Shown here one piece after another: positions 1 to 6,445 of a stretch of 18,039 bases of DNA. The notes below the pieces were generated by a model that was given only the letters and a program-made list of their open reading frames with translations, was not told the origin of the DNA and searched no databases. The stretch is taken from contig SKZB01000133.1 of assembly GCA_007127615.1 (NCBI GenBank), positions 1-18,039 of the forward strand, written 5' to 3'. How positions within the stretch are numbered: position 1 is the first letter of the stretch; every line of letters starts with the position of its first letter. The DNA comes from Phycisphaerales bacterium. GTDB taxonomy: Bacteria > Planctomycetota > Phycisphaerae > Phycisphaerales > SM1A02. Both the position numbers and the translations under genes were made by a program.

Positions 1-132
1 AGCTTTCCTCCCGACGGCGCGAACCATCGATTGGTGATCACGCTGGACAGCCGAGAGGCCGAGGTCAACAACCAGCGGGCCGCGATCCTCCAGCGCTATG
101 GTTTCAGCACCGCGCGCCCGCACATTGACTGA
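1..132 (+). CDS. C-terminal end of an unidentified protein (5' truncated by the window)
   Basis: Frame 1 is open from the first base and gives 43 residues ending VITLDSREAEVNNQRAAILQ...ARPHID before a TGA at 130-132. The start lies outside the window. Codon choice is G/C-rich at third positions, like the genes that follow, which is why I treat it as coding rather than chance. The visible part reads as a beta strand followed by an amphipathic helix, a common end for a small alpha/beta domain. I do not recognise the family and no catalytic motif is visible. It is on the same strand as the DUF368 gene 99 bases downstream, but nothing shows that they share a transcript. Confidence 0.55.
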   Translation, partial: SFPPDGANHRLVITLDSREAEVNNQRAAILQRYGFSTARPHID

Positions 133-231
133 TGCCTCTCATGAAATCGTCGGCATTCGCCGGCGGCGTGACGCCCGCGACCGGCCCGGAACTTCGCGCC
201 GTGGCCGATTCCCCGGCCGCGCCGGGTCGAT

Positions 232-1362
232 ATGATCTCTGCCATGAGTGAGCGTTCTTCAGAACGGCGCGGCGTGGAGCCGGACGCCGCGTCGCCGACG
301 AATTCCGCCGAAACGCCGACGACCCCCCCGCCCATTGAACCGGGCGAGCGGGAGCGCGCGGAGTTTCGCGGTGAATCGATCGCGGTGCGCAGTATCATCG
401 GCGGGGGGCTCATGGGGCTCGCCAACGTCGTCCCCGGCATTTCCGGCGGGACGATGCTTCTGGCCACCGGAATCTATCCGCAGTTCATTTCCGCCGTCGC
501 GGAGGTCTCGACCCTCCGGTTTCGGCGGACCTCGATCATGGTGCTGCTCTGCGTGGTCGGGGCGGCGATGGCCGCGATTGCCGGCTTCGCCAAACTCTTC
601 GGTGAGGCCGTCGTGGATCACCGCTGGATCATGTACAGCGTGTTCATCGGATTGACCCTCGGCGGAGTGCCGCTGATCTACCGGATGGTCCGGCCGGCCG
701 GCGCGACGGTGTACTTCTTCGCGGCAGTCGGTCTGCTGGCCATGGCGTCGCTCACGTTCATGCTGCCCGGCGCGGAGGCGGGCGACGAGGCGGGCCGGGC
801 GTACCTGATGCTCTTTCTGGCCGGTCTGGTGGCCGGCTCGGCCATGATTCTGCCCGGACTGTCCGGCAGCTACCTCCTGCTGATTCTCGGGCAGTACATC
901 GTAATCGTCACCACCATCAGCGCCGCGGTCGATGCGGTTGGCAATCTGAATCTCCGTGAGCTCGTCGACGCCATGCACGTCTTCGTGCCGGTCGGAATCG
1001 GCGCGGTGGTCGGCGTGGTCGGCGTGAGCAATCTCGTCAAGCTGCTGCTCGTGAAATTCGAGCGGGCCACCCTCGGTTTTCTGCTCGGGCTGCTGCTGGG
1101 TGCGGTGATCGGCCTGTGGCCATTCCAGGAGCCCGCGAGGCCGGTGGTCGGCGATGTCGTCAAGGGAGTTGTGCTGGAAACCGAGTTGATGATCGAGGAG
1201 CTTCCGCCAAGCGAATTCCCCGAAGCGTTTTTCACCCCTACGTCCGGCCAGGTCGCCGGCTCCATCACTCTGATCCTGGTGGGGTTCGGCATTTCGGCCG
1301 GCATCGCCCGTCTCGGCCGCGATCGAAGCGGCAACGGCGCGCGAGCTCCGCGAACCGGCTGA
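232..1362 (+). CDS. DUF368-family membrane protein (putative polyprenyl-phosphate translocase, PopT-like)
   Basis: This is a 376-residue polytopic membrane protein. The two DUF368 signatures are visible as a pseudo-repeat: NVVPGISGGT at residues 65-74 and ILPGLSGSY at 206-214. Each sits at a membrane-segment boundary, as expected for a duplicated fold with re-entrant loops. I count roughly eight hydrophobic stretches between residues 52 and 360. DUF368 proteins have recently been shown in other bacteria to return undecaprenyl phosphate (C55-P) to the cytoplasmic face, so lipid-carrier recycling for peptidoglycan or surface glycans is the likely role. Residues 1-50 are Pro/Ser/Arg-rich, disordered and specific to this protein. 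ATG 232 and ATG 244 are both possible starts and neither has a clear Shine-Dalgarno site. The next gene downstream makes nucleotide sugars, which fits an envelope role. Family assignment is firm; substrate is inferred. Confidence 0.9.
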   Translation: MISAMSERSSERRGVEPDAASPTNSAETPTTPPPIEPGERERAEFRGESIAVRSIIGGGLMGLANVVPGISGGTMLLATGIYPQFISAVAEVSTLRFRRTSIMVLLCVVGAAMAAIAGFAKLFGEAVVDHRWIMYSVFIGLTLGGVPLIYRMVRPAGATVYFFAAVGLLAMASLTFMLPGAEAGDEAGRAYLMLFLAGLVAGSAMILPGLSGSYLLLILGQYIVIVTTISAAVDAVGNLNLRELVDAMHVFVPVGIGAVVGVVGVSNLVKLLLVKFERATLGFLLGLLLGAVIGLWPFQEPARPVVGDVVKGVVLETELMIEELPPSEFPEAFFTPTSGQVAGSITLILVGFGISAGIARLGRDRSGNGARAPRTG

Positions 1363-1527
1363 TACACCGAAGTTTATGAAGCACGGAGACGCCCGGGTCC
1401 GAAAAAAACAACCGGGGAGCCGCTGTCGGAGGACCGTGAGAATCGCCGATAGACCCGAAGCGGCCCGAACCACCGGACCGAATCCACCTGGCGCGCCCGT
1501 CGTGCCGCGCTGAACCGGAATCTGCTT

Positions 1528-2991
1528 ATGGGACAAACCGCGATACTCATCGGGACGCCCGCTCTCTGCCGGCGGCTCCACCGGCAACTCACCGAGGTGA
1601 CCGACCCGCCGGTCGTGCTCGGGTGGGTTCTCTGCGGCGTCGACGAAGCCATGAAGCCCCAACCGGATGATGCGAGCGTGCTCGGGAGGATCGCGGAGCT
1701 CGAATCCGTCTGCGCGACCCGGAAGCCGGGGGCCGCGTTGTTGAGTCTGCCCGCAGTGATGAAGGACCAGATCGCCACCATCCGCACCCGCCTGCGCCGG
1801 CTCGGGGTCGCGGACCGGTTCATGCCCACGTTGGAAGATCAGATCGCCGGCGTCGGTCCACGGACCCATCTCGATATCGATCTCTCCCAACTGCTCGACC
1901 GCACGCCGAAACAGATGGATGAGGATGAGGTCGCGCCGGCGATCCGCGGCCGGCGGGTGCTCATCACCGGGGCCGGCGGATCCATCGGCAGCGAGCTGGC
2001 GCGCCTGGTCGCCCGGTTCGAGCCGGCCGAGGTGCAGTTGATGGACCGCTCGGAGAACGCACTCTTTGAAATCGACCGGCAACTGGCGCAGTGTGTGCCG
2101 GACCAGCCTCGCCGCGCGATTCTGCACGATGTGGTCGAAGCGGACCGGACCCGGGGCTGGTTCGAGCAATTGAAACCCGACATTGTCTTTCACGCGGCGG
2201 CCCACAAGCACGTCCCGATGATGGAGGATCATCCCGCCGCGGCGGTGGACAACAATGTGTTCGGCACCAAATCGGTGGTCGATGCCTCCCACGCCACCGG
2301 CGTGGACCGTTTCGTCATGATCAGCTCCGACAAGGCGGTGAACCCCGTCTCGATCATGGGCGTGACCAAGCGCCTGGCGGAGTTGTACGTCCAGCATCTC
2401 AGCCAGCACTCCCGGACCGGTTTCTCGACGGTCCGGTTCGGCAACGTGCTGGCCTCTTCCGGCAGCGTGCTCGAAACCTGGTCCCGCCAGATTGCGGCCG
2501 GCGGGCCGCTGACCGTGACCGATCCCCGGATGACGCGGTACTTCATGACCATTCCCGAAGCGGCGTCGCTGGTCATTCAGTCGATGGCCCTGCTTGATCG
2601 CGAGCTGGAATCGGGGGAGGTTTTCCTTCTGGATATGGGCGATCCGCTGCGGATCGTGGATCTGGCGGAGCAGTATGCGCAACTCAACGGACTGGAGCCG
2701 CGCCTGCCCGGCGCGACGGGAGAAGCAGGGCCGGGTTCGATCGAGATTGTTTACACCGGGGTCCGGCCGGGCGAGAAACTGTACGAGGAGCTGGCCTTCG
2801 ATGCCGAGTGCATGCGGCCGACACGGCATCCGGATATCAATATCTGGACCCTCACCCCGCCAGATCACCGATATATTGGGCAGATGATTCGGGATTTATC
2901 CCCCGGAAATCGTCCGGAGGATCCCGCGGATTTGGGCCGGGCCGTCCGGGAGGCCCTGCCCGGACCGGCCCGATCGGTGGCCGCAGCGTGA
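1528..2991 (+). CDS. Nucleotide-sugar 4,6-dehydratase/epimerase of the WbpM/CapD/FlaA1 type, without membrane helices
   Basis: This 487-residue protein has an N-terminal Rossmann-like domain (residues 1-125) and a short-chain dehydrogenase/reductase catalytic domain (about 140-430). The NAD(P)-binding loop ITGAGGSIGS lies near residues 145-154, followed by FHAAAHKHVPMMEDHP. SSDKAVNP (266-273) and MGVTKR (277-282) supply the catalytic Ser and Lys281. Met277 stands where most members of the superfamily have Tyr, as in WbpM and CapD enzymes. RFGNVLASSGSV and RMTRYFMTI are also typical. The usual reaction is dehydration of UDP-GlcNAc to a 4-keto-6-deoxy sugar for surface glycans. WbpM-type proteins normally begin with about four membrane helices. 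Here none is present, and the start at ATG 1528 begins directly at the Rossmann-like part, so the enzyme should be cytosolic. The exact sugar substrate cannot be read from sequence. Confidence 0.9.
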   Translation: MGQTAILIGTPALCRRLHRQLTEVTDPPVVLGWVLCGVDEAMKPQPDDASVLGRIAELESVCATRKPGAALLSLPAVMKDQIATIRTRLRRLGVADRFMPTLEDQIAGVGPRTHLDIDLSQLLDRTPKQMDEDEVAPAIRGRRVLITGAGGSIGSELARLVARFEPAEVQLMDRSENALFEIDRQLAQCVPDQPRRAILHDVVEADRTRGWFEQLKPDIVFHAAAHKHVPMMEDHPAAAVDNNVFGTKSVVDASHATGVDRFVMISSDKAVNPVSIMGVTKRLAELYVQHLSQHSRTGFSTVRFGNVLASSGSVLETWSRQIAAGGPLTVTDPRMTRYFMTIPEAASLVIQSMALLDRELESGEVFLLDMGDPLRIVDLAEQYAQLNGLEPRLPGATGEAGPGSIEIVYTGVRPGEKLYEELAFDAECMRPTRHPDINIWTLTPPDHRYIGQMIRDLSPGNRPEDPADLGRAVREALPGPARSVAAA

Positions 2992-3044
2992 TCGGGTGAT
3001 CGGCATGATCTGTTTTTGATCGGGTTCCGGCCGCGGTGATCGAT
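2989..3044. repeat. Cluster of TGATCGGG-type direct repeats
   Basis: The octamer TGATCGGG occurs at 2989-2996 and 3017-3024. Near-copies lie at 2997-3004 (TGATCGGC) and 3037-3044 (TGATCGAT). The first overlaps the stop codon of the dehydratase gene. A run of seven T follows at 3049-3055, but no convincing stem precedes it, so I do not call a terminator. The repeats could be a protein-binding array for the downstream gene or simple slippage sequence. Confidence 0.4.
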
Positions 3045-3062
3045 GAGGTTTTTTTGCGTGAC

Positions 3063-3091
3063 TTGCGTCCTGTGCCGAAGAACATGAAAAT
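3063..3091 (+). promoter_or_regulatory. Possible sigma-70-like promoter for the small-gene/dut cluster
   Basis: TTGCGT at 3063-3068 is followed about 17 bases later by GAAAAT, a 4-of-6 match to the -10 consensus. It lies in the 208-base gap upstream of the coiled-coil gene, where a promoter would be expected. In GC-rich DNA such weak matches are common, so this is only a suggestion. Confidence 0.2.
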
Positions 3092-3199
3092 GTCGTGTCC
3101 AAACGATAACGATGCGGTCAAGGTCCCCGGCTGATCGGGGAGAGGCGGGCCGGACGCGGGTTCGCCGGTCTTGAACGATTTTCAAAGGGATGGATGCCC

Positions 3200-3481
3200 A
3201 TGGTTCGAAATGACCTGAATCGCGCACTTCCCATCGAGGAGGCGCTGCAACTTCGTCGTGAGGCCGATGATCTGCTTGAGCGTCTTCGTGAGTCGCGTGA
3301 ACTCACCGAAGTCCGATTGGAAGAGACCGGTCGTCGTGATCCGATAAGAACCGTGACCGGCCGGAGCGCCATTGAGGACGCCATTCAGCGGACCCGTTCC
3401 ATGATTCAGCACATGGATGAACTCATGGAACAGATGGAGACCGAGTTGGTCGATGCATCTTCCGAATCTGCCAACGCCTGA
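3200..3481 (+). CDS. Small charged coiled-coil hypothetical protein
   Basis: This 93-residue protein is almost entirely helical. Its heptad-like Leu/Glu/Arg pattern runs through [18 protein letters not shown] and again through [19 protein letters not shown], with a short loop at RTVTGRS between. This predicts a helical hairpin or a dimeric coiled coil in the cytosol. No signal peptide, membrane segment, metal-site Cys/His or DNA-binding motif is visible. Three ATGs lie close together at 3190, 3194 and 3200. I chose 3200 because AAAGGGA at 3184-3190 then sits about ten bases upstream; 3194 would leave only four. The gene is followed after 36 bases by a small membrane protein and then dut, so the three may be cotranscribed. 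I do not recognise the family. Confidence 0.7.
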   Translation: MVRNDLNRALPIEEALQLRREADDLLERLRESRELTEVRLEETGRRDPIRTVTGRSAIEDAIQRTRSMIQHMDELMEQMETELVDASSESANA

Positions 3482-3517
3482 CTGACGGACCTCCCGACAC
3501 CACGGAATCAACGACGC

Positions 3518-3940
3518 ATGAGCCGCTCCACCAGCAAGAATCCCCGTGGCAAGGCCGCGGCCCAACGCTCCGCCGCCCGACGGAATCAGGACCGCGGCGT
3601 CTTCGCCGTTGTCGTCATGGTCAGTCTCTTCATCCTGGGCCTCTGGTTTCTCGCTTCCGCCGAAACCTTTCCCTACGCCGTGATCGGATGTGTGATCGCC
3701 ATCCTCGGCTTCTTCAACCTCTACACCCTCAAGGTGATCCGAGGTCAGAAACTCGCCGTCTGGCAGAAGCCGTTCGCGCGGTTGCCGCTGCGCTTTGCCG
3801 GCTTCGGCGGGCGCGGCATGAAGCCGCTGGAAGCGGCGCGGGGCGAGCAGGCGGCCATGATGGCGTTTTACATCGCCCTCGCCGTCAGCGTCGCCATCAT
3901 CGTGGTGGTTACGCTCCTGATGCTGCAGTTTGCCGACTGA
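3518..3940 (+). CDS. Small membrane protein with three predicted helices, function unknown
   Basis: This 140-residue protein starts with a basic, disordered region (residues 1-27, rich in Arg, Lys, Ala and Ser). Hydrophobic helices follow at about 28-47, 51-71 and 114-137. The loop between helices 2 and 3 (about 72-112) is basic, with [19 protein letters not shown], so it should face the cytoplasm under the positive-inside rule, together with the N-terminus. No enzymatic signature is visible and I do not recognise the family. The start ATG 3518 has only a weak upstream purine stretch. It lies 36 bases after the coiled-coil gene and 17 bases before dut, which suggests one transcript but does not reveal a shared function. 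Confidence 0.7.
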   Translation: MSRSTSKNPRGKAAAQRSAARRNQDRGVFAVVVMVSLFILGLWFLASAETFPYAVIGCVIAILGFFNLYTLKVIRGQKLAVWQKPFARLPLRFAGFGGRGMKPLEAARGEQAAMMAFYIALAVSVAIIVVVTLLMLQFAD

Positions 3941-3957
3941 GTCAGTACACTCATCGG

Positions 3958-4413
3958 ATGAGCACCACGCTGACGCGACCCGTCCTGCAATTTCGCCGTC
4001 TTTCCGATCGCGCGACCCTGCCGCAGTATCAGACCGAGCACGCCGCCGGCCTGGATCTGCACGCCGCCATTGAAGAACCGATCAACCTCGACCCCGGCGC
4101 CATCGAACTGGTCCCCTGCGGCTTCGCGATGGCGGTGCCCGTCGGCTACGAAGCGCAGGTTCGCCCGCGATCGGGGCTCGCGACCCGGTTTGGCATCTCT
4201 CTGCCCAATGCCCCGGGCACGATCGACGCCGATTACCGCGGCGAGGTCAAAGTGCCGCTGATCAATCTCGGATCCTCACCGTTTACGATCGAGCCCGATA
4301 TGCGGATTGCGCAGATGGTCATCGCCCCCGTTGCTCACTGTCAGGTGGAAGAGGTCGATGATCTCGGCGCGACGCAGCGCGGCGAAGGCGGTTTCGGCTC
4401 CACGGGCCTGTAG
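3958..4413 (+). CDS. dut: Deoxyuridine 5'-triphosphate nucleotidohydrolase (dUTPase)
   Basis: This 151-residue enzyme hydrolyses dUTP to dUMP and pyrophosphate. It keeps uracil out of DNA and feeds thymidylate synthesis. All five motifs of the homotrimeric dUTPase family are present in order: AGLDLHA (30-36), PRSGLA (70-75), [13 protein letters not shown] (87-99, with the catalytic Asp and the Tyr that excludes ribose), RIAQMVIA (116-123) and the C-terminal [10 protein letters not shown] (141-150). Length is normal for the family. The reading frame stays open upstream to 3688 through the preceding gene, but that part is antiphase coding shadow. ATG 3958 leaves a full domain and lies 17 bases after the previous stop. 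The gene converges on apt with only 24 bases between the two stop codons. Confidence 0.96.
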   Translation: MSTTLTRPVLQFRRLSDRATLPQYQTEHAAGLDLHAAIEEPINLDPGAIELVPCGFAMAVPVGYEAQVRPRSGLATRFGISLPNAPGTIDADYRGEVKVPLINLGSSPFTIEPDMRIAQMVIAPVAHCQVEEVDDLGATQRGEGGFGSTGL

Positions 4414-4437
4414 ATCCCGAGCCCCTCACGTGGCTTT

Positions 4438-4959
4438 TCAGTACGTCAGCACCGCCGTGACCTCGTATGGTTTCACGCGCTGTCGCCCGTTCAGAAACGT
4501 CAGTTCGATCAGGACCGAGATGCCGGCAATCTCCGCGCCGAGATCGTGGACGAGGTCGCAGCAGGCCTGCATCGTGCCGCCCGTCGCGAGCAGATCATCA
4601 ACGATGAGCACGCGATGCTCCGGCCCGATGGCATCGGCGTGGATTTCCAGTGTATCCGTGCCGTACTCGAGGTCATAGGTCATCGATCGCCGCTCGGCCG
4701 GCAGTTTGCCGGGTTTCCGCACCGGCACAAAACCGCAGCAGAGCGATTGCGCAATCGCGGTCCCGAATATGAAACCGCGTGACTCCGCGCCGATGACCAG
4801 ATCAATATCCGCCTTGCGAAACGGATTGGCCATGAACTCCACCGCCAGCGCCAGGCCGGCCGCGTCGGCCAGCAATGGGGTGATGTCCTTGAACATCACA
4901 CCCGGCTTGGGAAAGTCGGGAATCTCGCGAATCAACGGTTCGAGTCGTTGCGGCATCAT
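4438..4959 (-). CDS. apt: Adenine phosphoribosyltransferase
   Basis: This enzyme condenses adenine with PRPP to form AMP in purine salvage. From ATG 4959 it has 173 residues, a normal length. The N-terminal IREIPDFPKPGVMFKDITPLL is the family hallmark, ESRGFIFG (59-66) forms part of the base pocket, and VLIVDDLLATGGTM (117-130) is the PRPP-binding loop. The frame stays open to 5100, but the extra residues are Arg/Pro-rich, unlike the family, and would overlap the start of queG. ATG codons at 4959 and 4956 place the conserved core at the usual distance; ATG 4980 is the main alternative. None has a good Shine-Dalgarno site. The gene is divergent from queG and convergent with dut. Confidence 0.94.
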   Translation of the reverse strand: MMPQRLEPLIREIPDFPKPGVMFKDITPLLADAAGLALAVEFMANPFRKADIDLVIGAESRGFIFGTAIAQSLCCGFVPVRKPGKLPAERRSMTYDLEYGTDTLEIHADAIGPEHRVLIVDDLLATGGTMQACCDLVHDLGAEIAGISVLIELTFLNGRQRVKPYEVTAVLTY

Positions 4960-5085
4960 GTGTCGTATCGGCGGTAGCATGATCGTGGGTCGGAATCGGC
5001 GCAGCCGCGATGGTCGCACCGTTGATCGCATGATGATACCGTAGCCCCCACCACTCGCCGGGTTCCCGCGCCGATGTTTCCGATG

Positions 5086-5090
5086 AAGGA
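5086..5090 (+). promoter_or_regulatory. Ribosome binding site of queG
   Basis: AAGGA lies eight bases before ATG 5099. It is one of the few clear Shine-Dalgarno sites in the window and it decides the queG start. Confidence 0.6.
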
Positions 5091-5098
5091 TCAACGCC

Positions 5099-6199
5099 AT
5101 GGCCGACCCACACGGAGCGCATTCAGAAGCAGACCCGGCCCGAACGGTGCTCGAAGCCTGCCGCCGCGCCGGCTTTGCGCTCGCGGGCGTCGCGCCGGCT
5201 TCCCCGACGGATTACGCCGAGGAACTGCGCTACTGGCTCGGTGCCGGCAAACACGGCGAGATGCACTACCTCGAGAAGCACCTCGAAGCCCGGCTGGACC
5301 CGGAGCGCATTCTCGAAGGCGCGAGAAGCGTGATCTGCGTCGCCGATCGTCATGTCGACCGCGCGCCGACCGATCGCCTGCCGTCGGAGCGCCGCTTCCG
5401 CGGTCGAATCGCACGCTACGCGCGGGGGGATGACTACCACCGCGTGATCAAGAAACGCCTACACGCGCTCGCCGACGAATTGGGCGCGCAGTTCCCGGAT
5501 CAACGGTTCCGGGCGTGTGTGGATACCGCCCCGCTGCTGGAGCGCGAGTACGCTGCCCGCGCCGGACTGGGCGCGATCGGGAAACACACGCTGCTCATTG
5601 AACGCGGGGTGACGAGCTATCTGCTGCTCGGCGAACTGCTGACGACGCTCGAACTGCACGGCACCGGGCCGGCAACGCGGATCGACCCCTGCGCGACCTG
5701 CTCGCGCTGTATCGAGGCGTGCCCGACGGACGCGATTACGCCGTGGTCGGTCGACGCCACGCGGTGCATCAGCTACCTGACGATCGAACATCGCTCCATA
5801 ATCGACGAGTCCTTTCACGAACCGATCGGCGACTGGCTCTTCGGCTGTGACATCTGTCAGGAGGTGTGCCCGCACAACCGGCCGACCCGACGGACGAAGG
5901 CGGCCGCGCGGCATGGGGCGTACGCGCCGCGGACCGATTCGTTTGATCTGCTCGAGATTTTGAACTGGTCGGAGGATGATCGTCGCGCGGCGCTCGCCCG
6001 TTCCGCCGTGAAGCGTGCCAAGCTCAACATGCTCAAACGCAACGCGCTGATCGTCGCGGCCAATGCGCTTGGAAACGGGAATGACGATACGGATCATGCG
6101 CAGCTCCGCGCCCGCATCCATGAACTGTCGGAGGATCAATCGGAAGACGCCCTGGTGCGCCATACGGCCCGTCAGATTCGGAACCGGCTCCAGGTCTGA
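5099..6199 (+). CDS. queG: Epoxyqueuosine reductase
   Basis: QueG reduces epoxyqueuosine to queuosine in tRNA, the last step of queuosine synthesis, using cobalamin and two [4Fe-4S] clusters. The 366-residue length is normal. The cobalamin-binding N-terminal half contains CVDTAPLLEREYAARAGLG, whose Asp142 matches the catalytic acid of the family. The ferredoxin-like part has eight Cys, enough for both clusters: C198, C201, C204 and C208 in CATCSRCIEACP, C223, and C250, C253 and C257 in GCDICQEVCP. The C-terminal segment (about 300-366) is helical and HEAT-like, as in long QueG forms. The start ATG 5099 has a good upstream AAGGA. The gene diverges from apt across about 139 bases, which must hold both promoters. 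No other queuosine gene is in the window. Confidence 0.95.
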   Translation: MADPHGAHSEADPARTVLEACRRAGFALAGVAPASPTDYAEELRYWLGAGKHGEMHYLEKHLEARLDPERILEGARSVICVADRHVDRAPTDRLPSERRFRGRIARYARGDDYHRVIKKRLHALADELGAQFPDQRFRACVDTAPLLEREYAARAGLGAIGKHTLLIERGVTSYLLLGELLTTLELHGTGPATRIDPCATCSRCIEACPTDAITPWSVDATRCISYLTIEHRSIIDESFHEPIGDWLFGCDICQEVCPHNRPTRRTKAAARHGAYAPRTDSFDLLEILNWSEDDRRAALARSAVKRAKLNMLKRNALIVAANALGNGNDDTDHAQLRARIHELSEDQSEDALVRHTARQIRNRLQV

Positions 6200-6445
6200 C
6201 ATCCGCGATCCCGCTGCAATGAGCGACGAAGCGACGGAGGGACGGAGGGACGGAAAATGTCTGAAGGGTGCCATGCTTCGTCCCGCCCCCGGAAATGGGC
6301 GAAGCATGTGGTGGGGCGACGTTCGTGGCGGGGGGTCGAAGATGCACGGCGAAGCCCGGGGGAGGTGCAACATTCACTCGTTACCCACACGATTTCCTGA
6401 AGACCCTGGACGGATCGGATTTCACGGATCTGCAATAATGCCGTC
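6200..6445. repeat. Repeat-rich intergenic stretch with GACGGAGG tandem units
   Basis: This 246-base gap between queG and the GGDD-repeat gene holds no credible gene. From 6225 it reads as short purine-rich units related to GACGAAG and GACGGAGG. GACGGAGG occurs at 6233-6240 and again at 6241-6248, followed by a partial third unit. A strong hairpin (6272-6308) and a G-rich, CGAAG-containing tail to about 6370 follow. The reverse complement of 6225-6247 matches 18 of 23 bases at 17992-18017, near the window end. This suggests a dispersed repeat family rather than unique sequence. Confidence 0.5.
6272..6308. other. Strong stem-loop downstream of queG
   Basis: CATGCTTCG (6272-6280) pairs perfectly with CGAAGCATG (6300-6308). 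CCC (6282-6284) can extend the stem with GGG (6297-6299) after a one-base bulge, giving about 12 pairs around a 12-base loop. No T run follows, so it is either a non-canonical terminator/RNA stabiliser for queG or a REP-like palindromic repeat. Its surroundings favour the repeat view. Confidence 0.6.

Noticed and set aside
259..2868. An 869-residue open frame on the minus strand opposite the DUF368 and dehydratase genes
   Set aside because: It is antisense to two well-supported genes, is rich in Arg, His, Asp and Gln, and has no domain. Long antisense frames are common in GC-rich DNA.
3049..3055. Intrinsic terminator at the T7 run
   Set aside because: No stem of at least five good pairs directly precedes the T run.
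4960..5100. A longer apt beginning at 5100
   Set aside because: It would overlap the queG start and add an Arg/Pro-rich leader absent from the family.
6225..6370. CRISPR array in the repeat-rich gap
   Set aside because: The units are about eight bases and directly adjacent, with no spacers of constant length and no cas genes.
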